DNA of 11,039 bases from Alphaproteobacteria bacterium (GCA_028293005.1 JAQGLH010000053.1:1-11039), one strand, 5' to 3'; numbered from the stretch's first letter, positions 1 through 7,010 are shown. The notes: generated by a model not told the origin, from the sequence alone. Made by a program: numbers and translations.

Positions 1-1150
1 CGACCACGTCGTCGATGGCATGCTTGATCGTGCTGCGGACACCGGCTTCGAAGGGAGACATCGGGCCCCGGCCGTAATAGCGCGACTTGAGGCCCTTCTG
101 GAGCGACAGGATCATGTCGGTGTCTTCGGAGAGAAACGCCTGATAGAAATCGGCGTAGATCTGCGCCTTCTCCATGAAGTCTGGCTGCTCGAAATATTCG
201 GCCGGGAAGAGCATGTACGACCAGCCGACGCACTTATCGACCTCGATCGGCCACGTCGTCGTGTAGGAGACGTAATCAAAGCGCGGGAAGAAGGCCATGT
301 TCGGCGGGATGTGGCTCGAATAGCCGCCGCTGTGCAGGCTCTCGGGCAACCACGGCATGGGTCCGCCGAAGCGGGACTGGCCGTCCGGCGTCAGCGTGCC
401 GCCGGTGAAACGCCCGTGATAGCCGCCGTCGGTGACCGCGAAACGATAGCCGGAGAGCGGCTGGTACGGCCCGAACGTGCTCGCGTGAAGAACCGCGATA
501 TGGTAGATATCGGTCAAATTCTCGTTGACCAGCTTCCAGTTGACGTTGAGCTCCATCGGGAATTTGAGCGCCATCCTGAGGCGGTCGAGCTGATAAGGCT
601 CATAGATTTTCGGAACGTCGCCAAGGAACTCGAGCAGCGGCTTAGGGTCGGGGTTGAGCGTCACGAAGATGAACCCGCCCCACGTGTCGACCTTGAGCTG
701 CGGAAGACGGCAATTCTTGGTGTCGAAGCCACTGGTCTCGAGATATTGCGCGTCCTTGAGCTTGCCGTCGAGATCATAGACCCAGCCGTGATACGGGCAG
801 GTGAAGAACTTCTGGTTGCCCTGGCCGAACGCCACCTCGACGCCGCGATGGGCGCAGACGTTCGACATCGCGGCGATCTGATTGTCCTGAGTGCGCACCA
901 CCATCACCGGCTCGTCGGCGATGCGGGTGGTGAGGAAGTCGCCGGGTTTCTCGATCTCCTCGACGCGGCCGATGTTCAGCCAGTCGTGGTAGAAAATCTT
1001 CTCTTTCTCGAGTTCGTAGATTGCCGGCGAGGTGTAATGCTCACCCTTGCGGTGGCGATCGACCAGGGGCGGCGCCTCGTTGATGACGCTGTAGCCAACT
1101 TTCGCCGGATCGTACGAGATTGGTGCGGTTATTTCATCTCCACGAGACAC
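1..1150 (-). CDS. Rieske non-heme iron oxygenase, alpha (catalytic) subunit, 3' end outside window
   Basis: Catalytic subunit of a Rieske oxygenase, a cytoplasmic enzyme that uses electrons from a reductase to hydroxylate or demethylate a small organic substrate. The 383 visible residues contain the Rieske [2Fe-2S] motif C99-x-H101 ... C118-x-x-H121 (text CAHRG and CPYHGW). The mononuclear iron site reads NENLTDIYHIAVLH, with bridging Asp214, His217 and His222; this D-x2-H-x4-H spacing matches naphthalene dioxygenase. The likely third iron ligand is Asp343 in SEDTD, followed by QKGL. The families usually run to about 400-450 residues, so only a short C-terminus is missing. The GTG start at 1150 is chosen because AGGAG (1161-1157) lies 6 bases upstream and no better start is in frame. 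No ferredoxin or reductase gene is in the window. Substrate unknown: aromatic acid, O-methyl or N-methyl compound are all possible. The downstream soxB suggests N-methyl chemistry, the bridging Asp favours ring hydroxylation. Confidence 0.93.
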   Translation of the reverse strand, partial: MSRGDEITAPISYDPAKVGYSVINEAPPLVDRHRKGEHYTSPAIYELEKEKIFYHDWLNIGRVEEIEKPGDFLTTRIADEPVMVVRTQDNQIAAMSNVCAHRGVEVAFGQGNQKFFTCPYHGWVYDLDGKLKDAQYLETSGFDTKNCRLPQLKVDTWGGFIFVTLNPDPKPLLEFLGDVPKIYEPYQLDRLRMALKFPMELNVNWKLVNENLTDIYHIAVLHASTFGPYQPLSGYRFAVTDGGYHGRFTGGTLTPDGQSRFGGPMPWLPESLHSGGYSSHIPPNMAFFPRFDYVSYTTTWPIEVDKCVGWSYMLFPAEYFEQPDFMEKAQIYADFYQAFLSEDTDMILSLQKGLKSRYYGRGPMSPFEAGVRSTIKHAIDDVV

Positions 1151-1156
1151 GAGCTT

Positions 1157-1161
1157 CTCCT
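1157..1161 (-). promoter_or_regulatory. Shine-Dalgarno of the Rieske oxygenase gene
   Basis: AGGAG on the minus strand, 6 bases before GTG at 1150. It decides the non-ATG start; the nearby ATG at 1137 is out of frame. Confidence 0.7.
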
Positions 1162-1252
1162 CTTTGCGATTTCCTCGCCGCTCGCCGAACTGGGTCCGCG
1201 AGCGCCGATGGCCGATGTCATGCAAGATGGACGCTCCGACGATTCTTCCCTA

Positions 1253-1266
1253 CCCCCGTCCGAGGG
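1253..1266 (-). promoter_or_regulatory. Gene-proximal C5-N4-G5-type palindrome upstream of the Rieske gene
   Basis: On the plus strand CCCCC-GTCC-GAGGG, nine of ten arm bases symmetric. Read toward the oxygenase gene it is CCCTC-GGAC-GGGGGTAG. The same submotif CCTC-N4-GGGGGTAG occurs in front of the TonB receptor at 6914-6930. It lies about 100 bases upstream of the GTG start. A weak -10-like CCATCT (1230-1225) follows 22 bases after the G run. The sequence is seen directly; activator binding is inferred. Confidence 0.5.
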
Positions 1267-1298
1267 CTCTCCCGACCTGATTAGTTGTGCCCGTCACC

Positions 1299-1312
1299 CC
1301 CCCGATTGGGGA
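1299..1312 (-). promoter_or_regulatory. Gene-distal C5-N4-G5 palindrome upstream of the Rieske gene
   Basis: On the plus strand CCCCC-GATT-GGGGA, again nine of ten arm bases symmetric. It starts exactly 46 bases from the proximal site at 1253. Read toward the gene it is CCCCAATC followed by a run of seven Gs, close to the distal receptor site at 6868 (CCCCAAAA followed by eight Gs). It sits between the MFS gene end and the oxygenase start, which suggests the oxygenase has its own promoter. Confidence 0.5.
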
Positions 1313-1331
1313 GCAGCACGGCAAAACCGCT

Positions 1332-1408
1332 CCGCCGCCACGCAGCGCGCACACGGCGGCGGCGCCACCGCGAGGGGCGACATTCCCGAAAATCGCTCCA
1401 ATTTTCGG
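1332..1408 (-). terminator. Hairpins downstream of the MFS gene, possible terminator
   Basis: Two inverted repeats follow the MFS stop codon (1447). The nearer has perfect 8-bp arms CCGAAAAT (1386-1393) and ATTTTCGG (1401-1408) around a 7-base loop. The farther has GC-only 8-bp arms CCGCCGCC (1332-1339) and GGCGGCGG (1355-1362). Neither has a clear T-tract on the minus strand, so intrinsic termination is unproven. The position between the MFS gene and the oxygenase operator pair fits a transcription-unit boundary. Confidence 0.45.
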
Positions 1409-1446
1409 ATAGCGCCGCGGCCGTGGGTGAGACCAGCGCGAGCGCC

Positions 1447-2652
1447 TCAAGACGGAAGAGTGGCCACAGCCTGACGGTTCGCGCCCTGACCGTTCGCGCG
1501 GTGCGATGCGAGCAGCACCAGGCCGATCACCATCGGCAGGAAAGCCATGTTGTAGGCAAGACCATGGCTTCCCCCAGCCGACTGGATCAGGATGCCGCCG
1601 AGGATGGGGCCGAAAAAGCCGCCCAGGCGATAGGCTCCGGCCGCGCTCGACGACACGCCTCCCGAGCCATCGATCGCTGCCGCGAGCGCGAGCATGTAGG
1701 GTTGGACGAAATAGGCAATGAACAGGATCAGGCACAGGGAAGCGCCGAACACGATCGGCGAAGTCGAGACGGAAAATCCGAGGATCGCAAGCATCTCGCA
1801 ACCCAGCGCGGCGGCGATCGGCGCAATCAGTCCGAACCGCGAGCCGACCACGGCCGCCGCAGCCCCGCCGAGCGTGGCGCTCGCCACCGAGACGCCGCTG
1901 ATCAGCGCAAGCTCGCGGACGCTGAGTCCGGTGGTTTGTCCTATCGTGAACGAAAACGCCCAGGCGGATGCGCTGACCATGCTCCACAGGCCCATCGCGA
2001 TCACCAGCGGCATCGCCTGGCGTGAAATATTCAGCACCTCGTCCGCAAGGCGGCGCGCAATGCGTCCTTCAGGGAGGAGCAACATGCCGAACCCGAGCAA
2101 CATGGTGAGGCCACCCGTCAGCGCGAACAGGCCGCGATAGCCATAGACCTCACCTACGGCGGGAGCGAAGGTCACGAGCAGGCTGCCGCCGGCCGTGTAG
2201 ACCGCCAGAACCTGCGCGATCCGGCGCGCGGGCCGATCGCAGCGCGCCAGCGCTGCATTGCCGGCGGCAAGCACCAGCCCCTCGCCGAAACCGGCGACCA
2301 TGCGCGCGCCGATCAGGGCCGGGATTGAAAGGTCGAGAATCGACAACATGTGGCAGAGGAATGCCACGCCAACGCCGATCAGGCCGAGGCGGCGCAACGA
2401 AATCCCCCAGCGCGCGATGAAGATGCCGAGCACGATGCTGGTCGTTGCGCCGACGCCGACCTCGACGCCGGTGACCAGCCCCGCCGCGCTCGCGCTGATG
2501 CCGCCGGTGCGCGTGAGCCCGTCGATGATCTGCGGCTGCAGCCACCAGGCGAGCGCAGCGATCAGATAAGCGGACGCTCCCCAGATGACGACGCGCACGG
2601 CAGGCCAGCGGCTGGTGGGGTCTTCCGCCAGCCGCGCGGCCGGCTTATCCAC
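1447..2652 (-). CDS. Major facilitator superfamily (MFS) transporter
   Basis: Inner-membrane secondary transporter of 401 residues, a normal MFS length. About twelve hydrophobic segments are visible, approximately 21-40, 55-80, 88-106, 110-134, 148-168, 172-193, then a charged central loop (194-212), then 213-238, 248-270, 274-294, 299-326, 335-357 and 366-384. The loop after the second helix reads ARWGISLRR (80-88), a degenerate form of the MFS G-x3-D-R-x-G-R-R signature. TM1 is aromatic-rich (AWWLQPQ). No substrate can be read from the sequence; import of the oxygenase substrate is inferred from neighbours only. The start is GTG at 2652, the first usable start after the in-frame stop at 2685; its Shine-Dalgarno is weak. 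The C-terminal 20 residues are hydrophilic and probably cytoplasmic. Transcribed in the same direction as the oxygenase but separated from it by 296 bases with hairpins and operator-like sites, so probably not a simple operon. Confidence 0.9.
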   Translation of the reverse strand: MDKPAARLAEDPTSRWPAVRVVIWGASAYLIAALAWWLQPQIIDGLTRTGGISASAAGLVTGVEVGVGATTSIVLGIFIARWGISLRRLGLIGVGVAFLCHMLSILDLSIPALIGARMVAGFGEGLVLAAGNAALARCDRPARRIAQVLAVYTAGGSLLVTFAPAVGEVYGYRGLFALTGGLTMLLGFGMLLLPEGRIARRLADEVLNISRQAMPLVIAMGLWSMVSASAWAFSFTIGQTTGLSVRELALISGVSVASATLGGAAAAVVGSRFGLIAPIAAALGCEMLAILGFSVSTSPIVFGASLCLILFIAYFVQPYMLALAAAIDGSGGVSSSAAGAYRLGGFFGPILGGILIQSAGGSHGLAYNMAFLPMVIGLVLLASHRANGQGANRQAVATLPS

Positions 2653-3008
2653 CCGCGGTTCCGGACAAGGCAGGAGCGAGGATCACACGCGTGCGGCGTG
2701 GCAAGCAGACCGATGTTGCAGGTGCCGGACCAGTCATGGACGGGCGCTGATTGCAAGCGTGACGGCTTTCTCGAGCAGGACGATCAGCTTCATGATCTCG
2801 TCTTATCGCTTTCTCTCGAGCGATTAACATTCCCCGTCACACCATGGTCGGAGCCTACCCTTTTGGGGGATGACGTCCGGTCGATCGGACGCACTGCGCT
2901 CGCGCGATGGGCATCGGACAAGGCGAATTCGCCCTGCTCAGCCGATCCCGTCGCGAGCGTCGCGGTTGCCGATGGCCGAAGCATCGAGCAGCGGGTCGCG
3001 CGCTTGCC
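2653..3008. other. 356-base intergenic region between response regulator and MFS genes
   Basis: I see no credible gene here. It holds the operator-like site at 2856-2869. Next to it is an inverted repeat CGTCCG-GTCGAT-CGGACG (2874-2891), and further on a perfect 12-bp palindrome GGCGAATTCGCC (2922-2933). The hairpin at 2874-2891 could end the kinase-regulator operon or be part of the MFS control region. A -10-like TGTTAAT lies on the minus strand near 2830-2824, about 25 bases past the operator-like site. Confidence 0.6.
2856..2869 (-). promoter_or_regulatory. C5-N4-G5-type site upstream of the MFS gene
   Basis: On the plus strand TACCC-TTTT-GGGGG; read toward the MFS gene, CCCCC-AAAA-GGGTAG. 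The first ten bases CCCCCAAAAG are identical to the receptor site at 6868, and GGGTAG resembles the GGGGGTAG ends of the two proximal sites. It lies 204 bases upstream of the MFS start. I find no partner site 46 bases away, so it appears to stand alone. Confidence 0.45.
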
Positions 3009-3641
3009 CTAAAGCGATATGATCCCGCGCTGGATCGCGATGGTGACGGCATGCGTGCGATCGGTCGCGCCCAGCTTCACGAAGATATTCTTGACGTGCA
3101 TCTTTATCGTTTCCTCGCTGATCCCGAAGTTGGCCGCGACCTGCTTGTTGCGATGGCCGCGGGCGATCGCGCGAAGCACATCGGTTTCGCGAGGGCTGAG
3201 ATTCTCGTCGGCGAGATGCTCGACCAGCGAAATCGCGACCTCGCCGGGAATTCCGCTCCGGCCCGAATGGACCGCGCGGATCGCGCCGACCAGCTCGGCC
3301 ATCGCCATCCCCTTCAGAACATAACCCTGCGCGCCCGCCGCCAGCGCACGCTGGATCTGGACGTCCCCCGATTCGGTCGTCAGGACGACGATCTTGGCGT
3401 CGCGATATTTGCTGCGAATCGCGACGATCAGCTCGATCCCGCTCATTGCGGGCAGCCGCAGATCGACGAGCGTGACGTCGGGACGATGCTCGTCGAACAG
3501 GCGCAGCGCTTCCTCCCCCGTCGAGGCTTCGGCGACGAGCTCGATCAAGTCATTGCCCTGGAACACGGAAGCCAGGCCCTGCCTCACGAGCGGGTGATCA
3601 TCGACGCACAAGATCCGGATTTTGCGATTATCGATGGCCAT
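3009..3641 (-). CDS. NarL/FixJ-type response regulator (receiver plus LuxR HTH)
   Basis: Cytoplasmic DNA-binding response regulator of 210 residues, the usual length. The receiver (about 8-125) has acidic Asp14-Asp15, phospho-acceptor Asp60 in LVDLRLP, Thr88 in VVLTT and Lys110 in YVLKG, so it looks phosphorylatable. The LuxR-type helix-turn-helix (about 147-208) begins LSPRETDVLRAIARGHRNKQ and ends in TDRTHAV. The ATG at 3641 lies inside the last codons of the kinase gene, a 14-base overlap, with AGGAG 8 bases upstream. The two proteins are therefore translationally linked and almost certainly cognate. Within NarL-type systems the partner normally carries a HisKA_3 domain, which is exactly the C-terminal module of the overlapping kinase. 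Targets are inferred: the C5-N4-G5 sites before the oxygenase, MFS and receptor genes. Confidence 0.95.
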   Translation of the reverse strand: MAIDNRKIRILCVDDHPLVRQGLASVFQGNDLIELVAEASTGEEALRLFDEHRPDVTLVDLRLPAMSGIELIVAIRSKYRDAKIVVLTTESGDVQIQRALAAGAQGYVLKGMAMAELVGAIRAVHSGRSGIPGEVAISLVEHLADENLSPRETDVLRAIARGHRNKQVAANFGISEETIKMHVKNIFVKLGATDRTHAVTIAIQRGIISL

Positions 3642-6615
3642 CGTCGTGGCTCCTGTTCTTCCCGTCAGAATAAGCGACCGCTCCGGGGATGCTGAGCTTC
3701 ACCAAAGTGCCTCGCGGCGTTTGCTGGGCAATGTTCAATCTGCCCTTCAGCCGGGCGGCCCGCTCGCGCATGCCGGTGAGGCCGAAATGGCCGCTGCGGC
3801 CGGAGACGACGAACCGGGCATCGATGCCATCGCCGTCATCGCCGACCCGGATCTGAAGCGAACGGCCGTAGCGGATCTGCACTTCGATGCTTGTCGCATC
3901 GGCGTGTCGGACAGCATTGGCGATCGCTTCCCGGCAGATTCCATAGAGGTCGGGCCATGCCGAGGCCGATATGTCGCGCCGGCGCCCCTCTTCATTGACC
4001 GACAGCTTGGCGGGGCTGAACGGCAGGAATTCTCCACGCAGCCGTTCGAGCGCTTCCGCAAAATCGTCTCGTGGCTTGGTTGAGATCCGGAGGAAGCCGA
4101 GCAGCGCTCGTCCTTCCTCGACCGCCTTCGAGAGAGCCTGCTGGCAGTTTGCGAGGAGCGGCCTCGCCTGCTCTTCGTCTCCGGCCAAGCGATCGAGCGC
4201 CGCCTCGAGCATCAGCCCGGCACCCTGGATGCTTTGCAGCAACGAATCGTGCAGGTCGCGGGCGAGGTGAACACGCTCATGCTGCTGGGCGACGTCCGCG
4301 CGCAGCTCCGCCAGCGCCACCGCGGCCTGCGCGCGGGCGACGAGCTCGCGCATGTCGAACGGCTTGACTAGATAATCGTCGGCCCGGTCTTCGAGGCCCT
4401 GGAGCTTGCTCTGCTCGTCCGCCCGCGCGGTGAGCAGGATGATCGGCAGCGTCGCGGTCTCGCTCCTCGATCGCAACTTGCGGAGCAGCGAGAGACCGTC
4501 GATGCCGGGCATCATCAGATCGGACAGGATGAGCGCGGGCGGATCGCGCGCGATCGACGCGAGAGCCTCGGCGCCGGAGGAAACGGTCTCGACGTCGAAG
4601 GCGTGGCTGAGGCCGGAGCTGATGTAGCTGCGCAAATCGGCGTTATCGTCGACCACCAGCACGCGCTTTTTCGATTGCCCGGCATTCGACGACGGCGCGG
4701 AAGCCGGCGAGGCAAGCACCGCACCCTGCGCCTCGCTGCTCACCCAGGCGAGCGTGCTTTCGCCCGTCGCTCGCATCCTCCCGGCGCTTGCCTCGCCGGT
4801 GCGCGCGGGCAGGATGCGATCCTGCGGGAGGTGCTGGGACCCCATCGGCAGCTCGACCGTGAAGGTGCTGCCGCGTTCCGGCTTGCTCTCCGCCCAGACG
4901 CGCCCGCCGTTACGCTCGGTGAGCTCCTTCACCAGGGCGAGGCCGATGCCCGTGCCCTCGCTCGTCCGCCCCGACGCCCCTTCGACACGATAGAAACGGT
5001 CGAAGACGCGCCCGAGATCCGCCGCGGCGATACCGATGCCGCTGTCCTTGACGCGCAGCAGCACCGACTTCTTGGTTTCCGCGAGAGAGATGCGGATCTC
5101 GCCTTCGTTCGTATATTTGAACGCATTCGAGACGAGATTGAGGACGATCTTCTCCCACATTTCCCGATCGACATAGATCGGCTCACTGAGCTTCGGGCAG
5201 GCGATGCTGAGCCGGATGCCCATCTGCCGGGACGCCCAGTCGAAGGTCCGCGCGATGGCCGCCGTCTCCGTGGAGAGATCGACCGGCTCGAAGCTGGGCT
5301 GCGCATGGCCGGTTTCGCTGCGGCTGAACTCGAGGAGATCGTTGACCAGCTTGAGCAGCCGCTTGCCGTTGCGATGGCTAAGCGAAAGATTGCCCTGCTG
5401 CTCCTGGGTGAGACCGGCCGCGCTGTTGATGAACTCTTCCAACGGGCCAAGCATCAGCGTCAGCGGCGTGCGCAGCTCGTGGCTGATATCGTTGAAGAAG
5501 CGCGTCTTCGCCTTGTTCAGTTCCGCCAGCGCGGTGATGCGGGCGCTCTCCTGCTCGTGCACGAAGGCGCCCGTGATCGACTTGGCGATCTGATCTCCCA
5601 CCATGTGGAAGAAGAGAAGATAATCCTTGTCGACGCGCTTGAGCGCGTTCGCCGCGGCGACCATGAAGCCTCTCGGCCCCTCCGCCATCGAGGCGACGAA
5701 CGGGACAATGACGAGGCTGCTCGGCGAGCCTCCCCAGCCGCGATCGGGCAGGTCGGTCAAATCTACCGGCAGCCGCAATGTCTCGATTTGCCGGCTGTGC
5801 ACCCGTTTCAGCAACGGCGCGTAGAGCGAATCGCCGTCGGCGCGGACCGTGAGCGGCGCCAATGTCGCGCCGCGACCGATCCCGGCGGTCGCGGTGAGCC
5901 GCGCTTCGAGCCCGCTCTCGTCCCACAGATAAAAAGCAGCGAACGGAATATCGTACGGATTGTCCGCTATGACGCCGCTGATCAGCGCCAGCGTCTCCCC
6001 GATTCCCGTGATGCTGTTGCCGAGATTGCCCAGGCGCTGGAGCGTCTGCAGGCGTCGCTCGCCGATCACCCGCTTCGAGGTTTCCGGCAGGATGGCGTAG
6101 ACGGCTTCGATCCCACCATCGGCTCCGAAAAGCGGCGCGTAACTGAACGAGCAGTAGAATTCCTCGATGTAGCCGAAGCGATTGAGGAAGATCGCGGCAT
6201 CGTCCGAACCGGTCGTCGCCCCCGTCTCGTAGGTTTCCTGAAGCAGCGGGCCGATGATGCGGAACATCTCGGGCCAGACCTCGCGCGCCGGGCGCCCGAG
6301 CGCCCATGAATGCTTGGTGCCCAAAATGCTGCCGTAAGCATCGTTGTAGAGGATCCGGAAGTCGGCGCCCCAATAGACGCAGCTGCACAGCCGCGATCCC
6401 AAACACAGGCTGACGGCAGTCGACAGCGCCACGGACCAATGCGCCGGGTCGCCGAGCGGGGTCGCGCTCCAGTCACGAGCGCGCATGATCTCGGCCATGT
6501 CGGATGTGCCCGAGAACGGGAGACGCGGATGCGACTCAGGGTGAGCGGCTCCAGGGGCCGGCACGAGGGCCGTGCCCGAAGCAGCGATTGCATGATGCCG
6601 CACGCTAGTGACCAC
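3628..6615 (-). CDS. Hybrid sensor histidine kinase with two kinase modules flanking a receiver
   Basis: A 995-residue signalling protein without obvious membrane segments, probably cytoplasmic. Visible order: PAS-like region (about 40-175, with MRARDWSATPLGDPAHW and YNDAYGSILGTKHSWALGRP), GAF-like region (about 190-350), HisKA with His379 in NDISHELRTP, HATPase with N box NLVSNAFKYT (493-502), DSGIGI (524-529) and GTGIGLAL (554-561), Ala/Ser-rich linker (590-648), receiver (650-765) with Asp656-Asp657, Asp699, Thr729 and Lys751, then a HisKA_3 dimerisation domain with His789 in ARDLHDSLLQ, and a second ATPase with N box REAIANAVRHA (895-905), DDGDGID and FGLTGMRERA. The last module is NarX/DesK-like and fits the LuxR-type partner encoded next. 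GTG at 6615 is the longest start with GA-rich sequence ahead; ATG at 6498 (residue 40), where the conserved region begins, is an alternative. All key catalytic residues appear intact in both modules. The signal sensed is unknown. Confidence 0.93.
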   Translation of the reverse strand: MVTSVRHHAIAASGTALVPAPGAAHPESHPRLPFSGTSDMAEIMRARDWSATPLGDPAHWSVALSTAVSLCLGSRLCSCVYWGADFRILYNDAYGSILGTKHSWALGRPAREVWPEMFRIIGPLLQETYETGATTGSDDAAIFLNRFGYIEEFYCSFSYAPLFGADGGIEAVYAILPETSKRVIGERRLQTLQRLGNLGNSITGIGETLALISGVIADNPYDIPFAAFYLWDESGLEARLTATAGIGRGATLAPLTVRADGDSLYAPLLKRVHSRQIETLRLPVDLTDLPDRGWGGSPSSLVIVPFVASMAEGPRGFMVAAANALKRVDKDYLLFFHMVGDQIAKSITGAFVHEQESARITALAELNKAKTRFFNDISHELRTPLTLMLGPLEEFINSAAGLTQEQQGNLSLSHRNGKRLLKLVNDLLEFSRSETGHAQPSFEPVDLSTETAAIARTFDWASRQMGIRLSIACPKLSEPIYVDREMWEKIVLNLVSNAFKYTNEGEIRISLAETKKSVLLRVKDSGIGIAAADLGRVFDRFYRVEGASGRTSEGTGIGLALVKELTERNGGRVWAESKPERGSTFTVELPMGSQHLPQDRILPARTGEASAGRMRATGESTLAWVSSEAQGAVLASPASAPSSNAGQSKKRVLVVDDNADLRSYISSGLSHAFDVETVSSGAEALASIARDPPALILSDLMMPGIDGLSLLRKLRSRSETATLPIILLTARADEQSKLQGLEDRADDYLVKPFDMRELVARAQAAVALAELRADVAQQHERVHLARDLHDSLLQSIQGAGLMLEAALDRLAGDEEQARPLLANCQQALSKAVEEGRALLGFLRISTKPRDDFAEALERLRGEFLPFSPAKLSVNEEGRRRDISASAWPDLYGICREAIANAVRHADATSIEVQIRYGRSLQIRVGDDGDGIDARFVVSGRSGHFGLTGMRERAARLKGRLNIAQQTPRGTLVKLSIPGAVAYSDGKNRSHDDGHR

Positions 6616-6763
6616 GGAGCCTCACTCTCCTTCGCCGCGAGGTTCGCTGATCCGTCGCGGGACAGGTTGCCGGAACATATGCTGCCGGAACAGGGGCAGC
6701 GGCTTGCAGGCCTTGGCCGAAGAGATTCGTGTCGACAGACAACCGATCCAACTCCCGATCACA

Positions 6764-6782
6764 AACGGTACTAAACCGTTAC
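6764..6782. repeat. Inverted repeat containing AAACCGTTAC, first copy
   Basis: Arms AACGGT (6764-6769) and ACCGTT (6775-6780) around ACTAA. The decamer AAACCGTTAC at 6773-6782 recurs exactly at 6999-7008 inside a second palindrome. Two related sites 226 bases apart in one control region suggest a regulator binding pair, possibly looping; this is inference. Confidence 0.4.
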
Positions 6783-6867
6783 TTCAAAGTCCTCTCCGTC
6801 ATCTCCCCGCCGCGTTGCCCGCGTGCCTGAAACATCCATTTCAGCACTTATCCCGTTTGACTTGGAG

Positions 6868-6881
6868 CCCCCAAAAGGGGG
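6868..6881 (+). promoter_or_regulatory. Distal C5-N4-G5 palindrome upstream of the TonB receptor
   Basis: CCCCC-AAAA-GGGGG, perfectly symmetric in the arms; the G run continues to eight, then AGC. It is the best copy of the motif in the window. It starts 46 bases before the proximal site at 6914, the same spacing as the pair before the Rieske gene. It could also serve the divergent kinase operon, 253 bases away. Confidence 0.55.
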
Positions 6882-6913
6882 GGGAGCATCGCGCCAAAAT
6901 GAGGGCATTCCTC

Positions 6914-6927
6914 GCCTCTATTGGGGG
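6914..6927 (+). promoter_or_regulatory. Proximal C5-N4-G5-type site upstream of the TonB receptor
   Basis: GCCTC-TATT-GGGGG followed by TAG. Its submotif CCTC-N4-GGGGGTAG is shared exactly with the proximal site before the Rieske gene. A weak -10-like CAATCT (6951-6956) follows 23 bases after the G run, against 22 bases for CCATCT at the Rieske promoter. Binding of an activator just upstream of a poor -35 region would fit a response regulator target; inferred. Confidence 0.5.
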
Positions 6928-6995
6928 TAGATGATTGCCGGTCAATCAGACAATCTTCCTGGCAGGAAAAATCGGCGGTCGCTCAGAGCATCAGA

Positions 6996-7010
6996 GTGAA
7001 ACCGTTACAC
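6996..7010. promoter_or_regulatory. Operator-like 15-bp palindrome GTGAAACCGTTACAC
   Basis: Odd-length palindrome with six of seven arm bases symmetric (GTGnAAC-C-GTTnCAC). It includes the decamer AAACCGTTAC repeated from 6773. The form resembles LacI- or TetR-type operators, so a second regulator besides the two-component system may act on the receptor gene. No gene for such a regulator is in the window. Confidence 0.4.

Noticed and set aside
1..1150. Naming the oxygenase gbcA, cntA or stc2 because of the nearby soxB
   Set aside because: The sequence shows only general Rieske oxygenase motifs, the bridging residue is Asp, and no reductase is visible. A specific name would be a guess.
20..1474. 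Long plus-strand open frame of 484 codons over the Rieske gene
   Set aside because: It is antisense to a gene with intact iron-binding motifs, its composition is Arg/Glu/Ala-rich low-information sequence, and no ribosome site precedes it. A shadow frame of GC-rich coding DNA.
2258..2569. Small plus-strand frames over the MFS gene
   Set aside because: Antisense to clear transmembrane helices; the translations are Arg/Pro/Ala-rich with no motif.
2922..2933. Perfect 12-bp palindrome GGCGAATTCGCC as an operator
   Set aside because: It is unrelated to the other motifs, occurs once as far as I can see, and lies far (270 bases) from the MFS start; noted in the intergenic entry only.
4603..6309. 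Plus-strand open frame of 568 codons opposite the sensor kinase
   Set aside because: Its translation is dominated by Arg, Ala, Asp and Glu with no recognisable domain, and the opposite strand encodes conserved kinase motifs throughout. Shadow frame.
5378..6439. Minus-strand open frame of 353 codons inside the kinase gene in another frame
   Set aside because: Fully inside the kinase gene, Arg-rich, no motif and no start signals.
6931..6999. Possible 22-codon upstream frame starting ATG at 6931
   Set aside because: No proper ribosome site, no conserved feature, and it abuts the GGGGGTAG of the operator-like site. Not supportable as a leader peptide.
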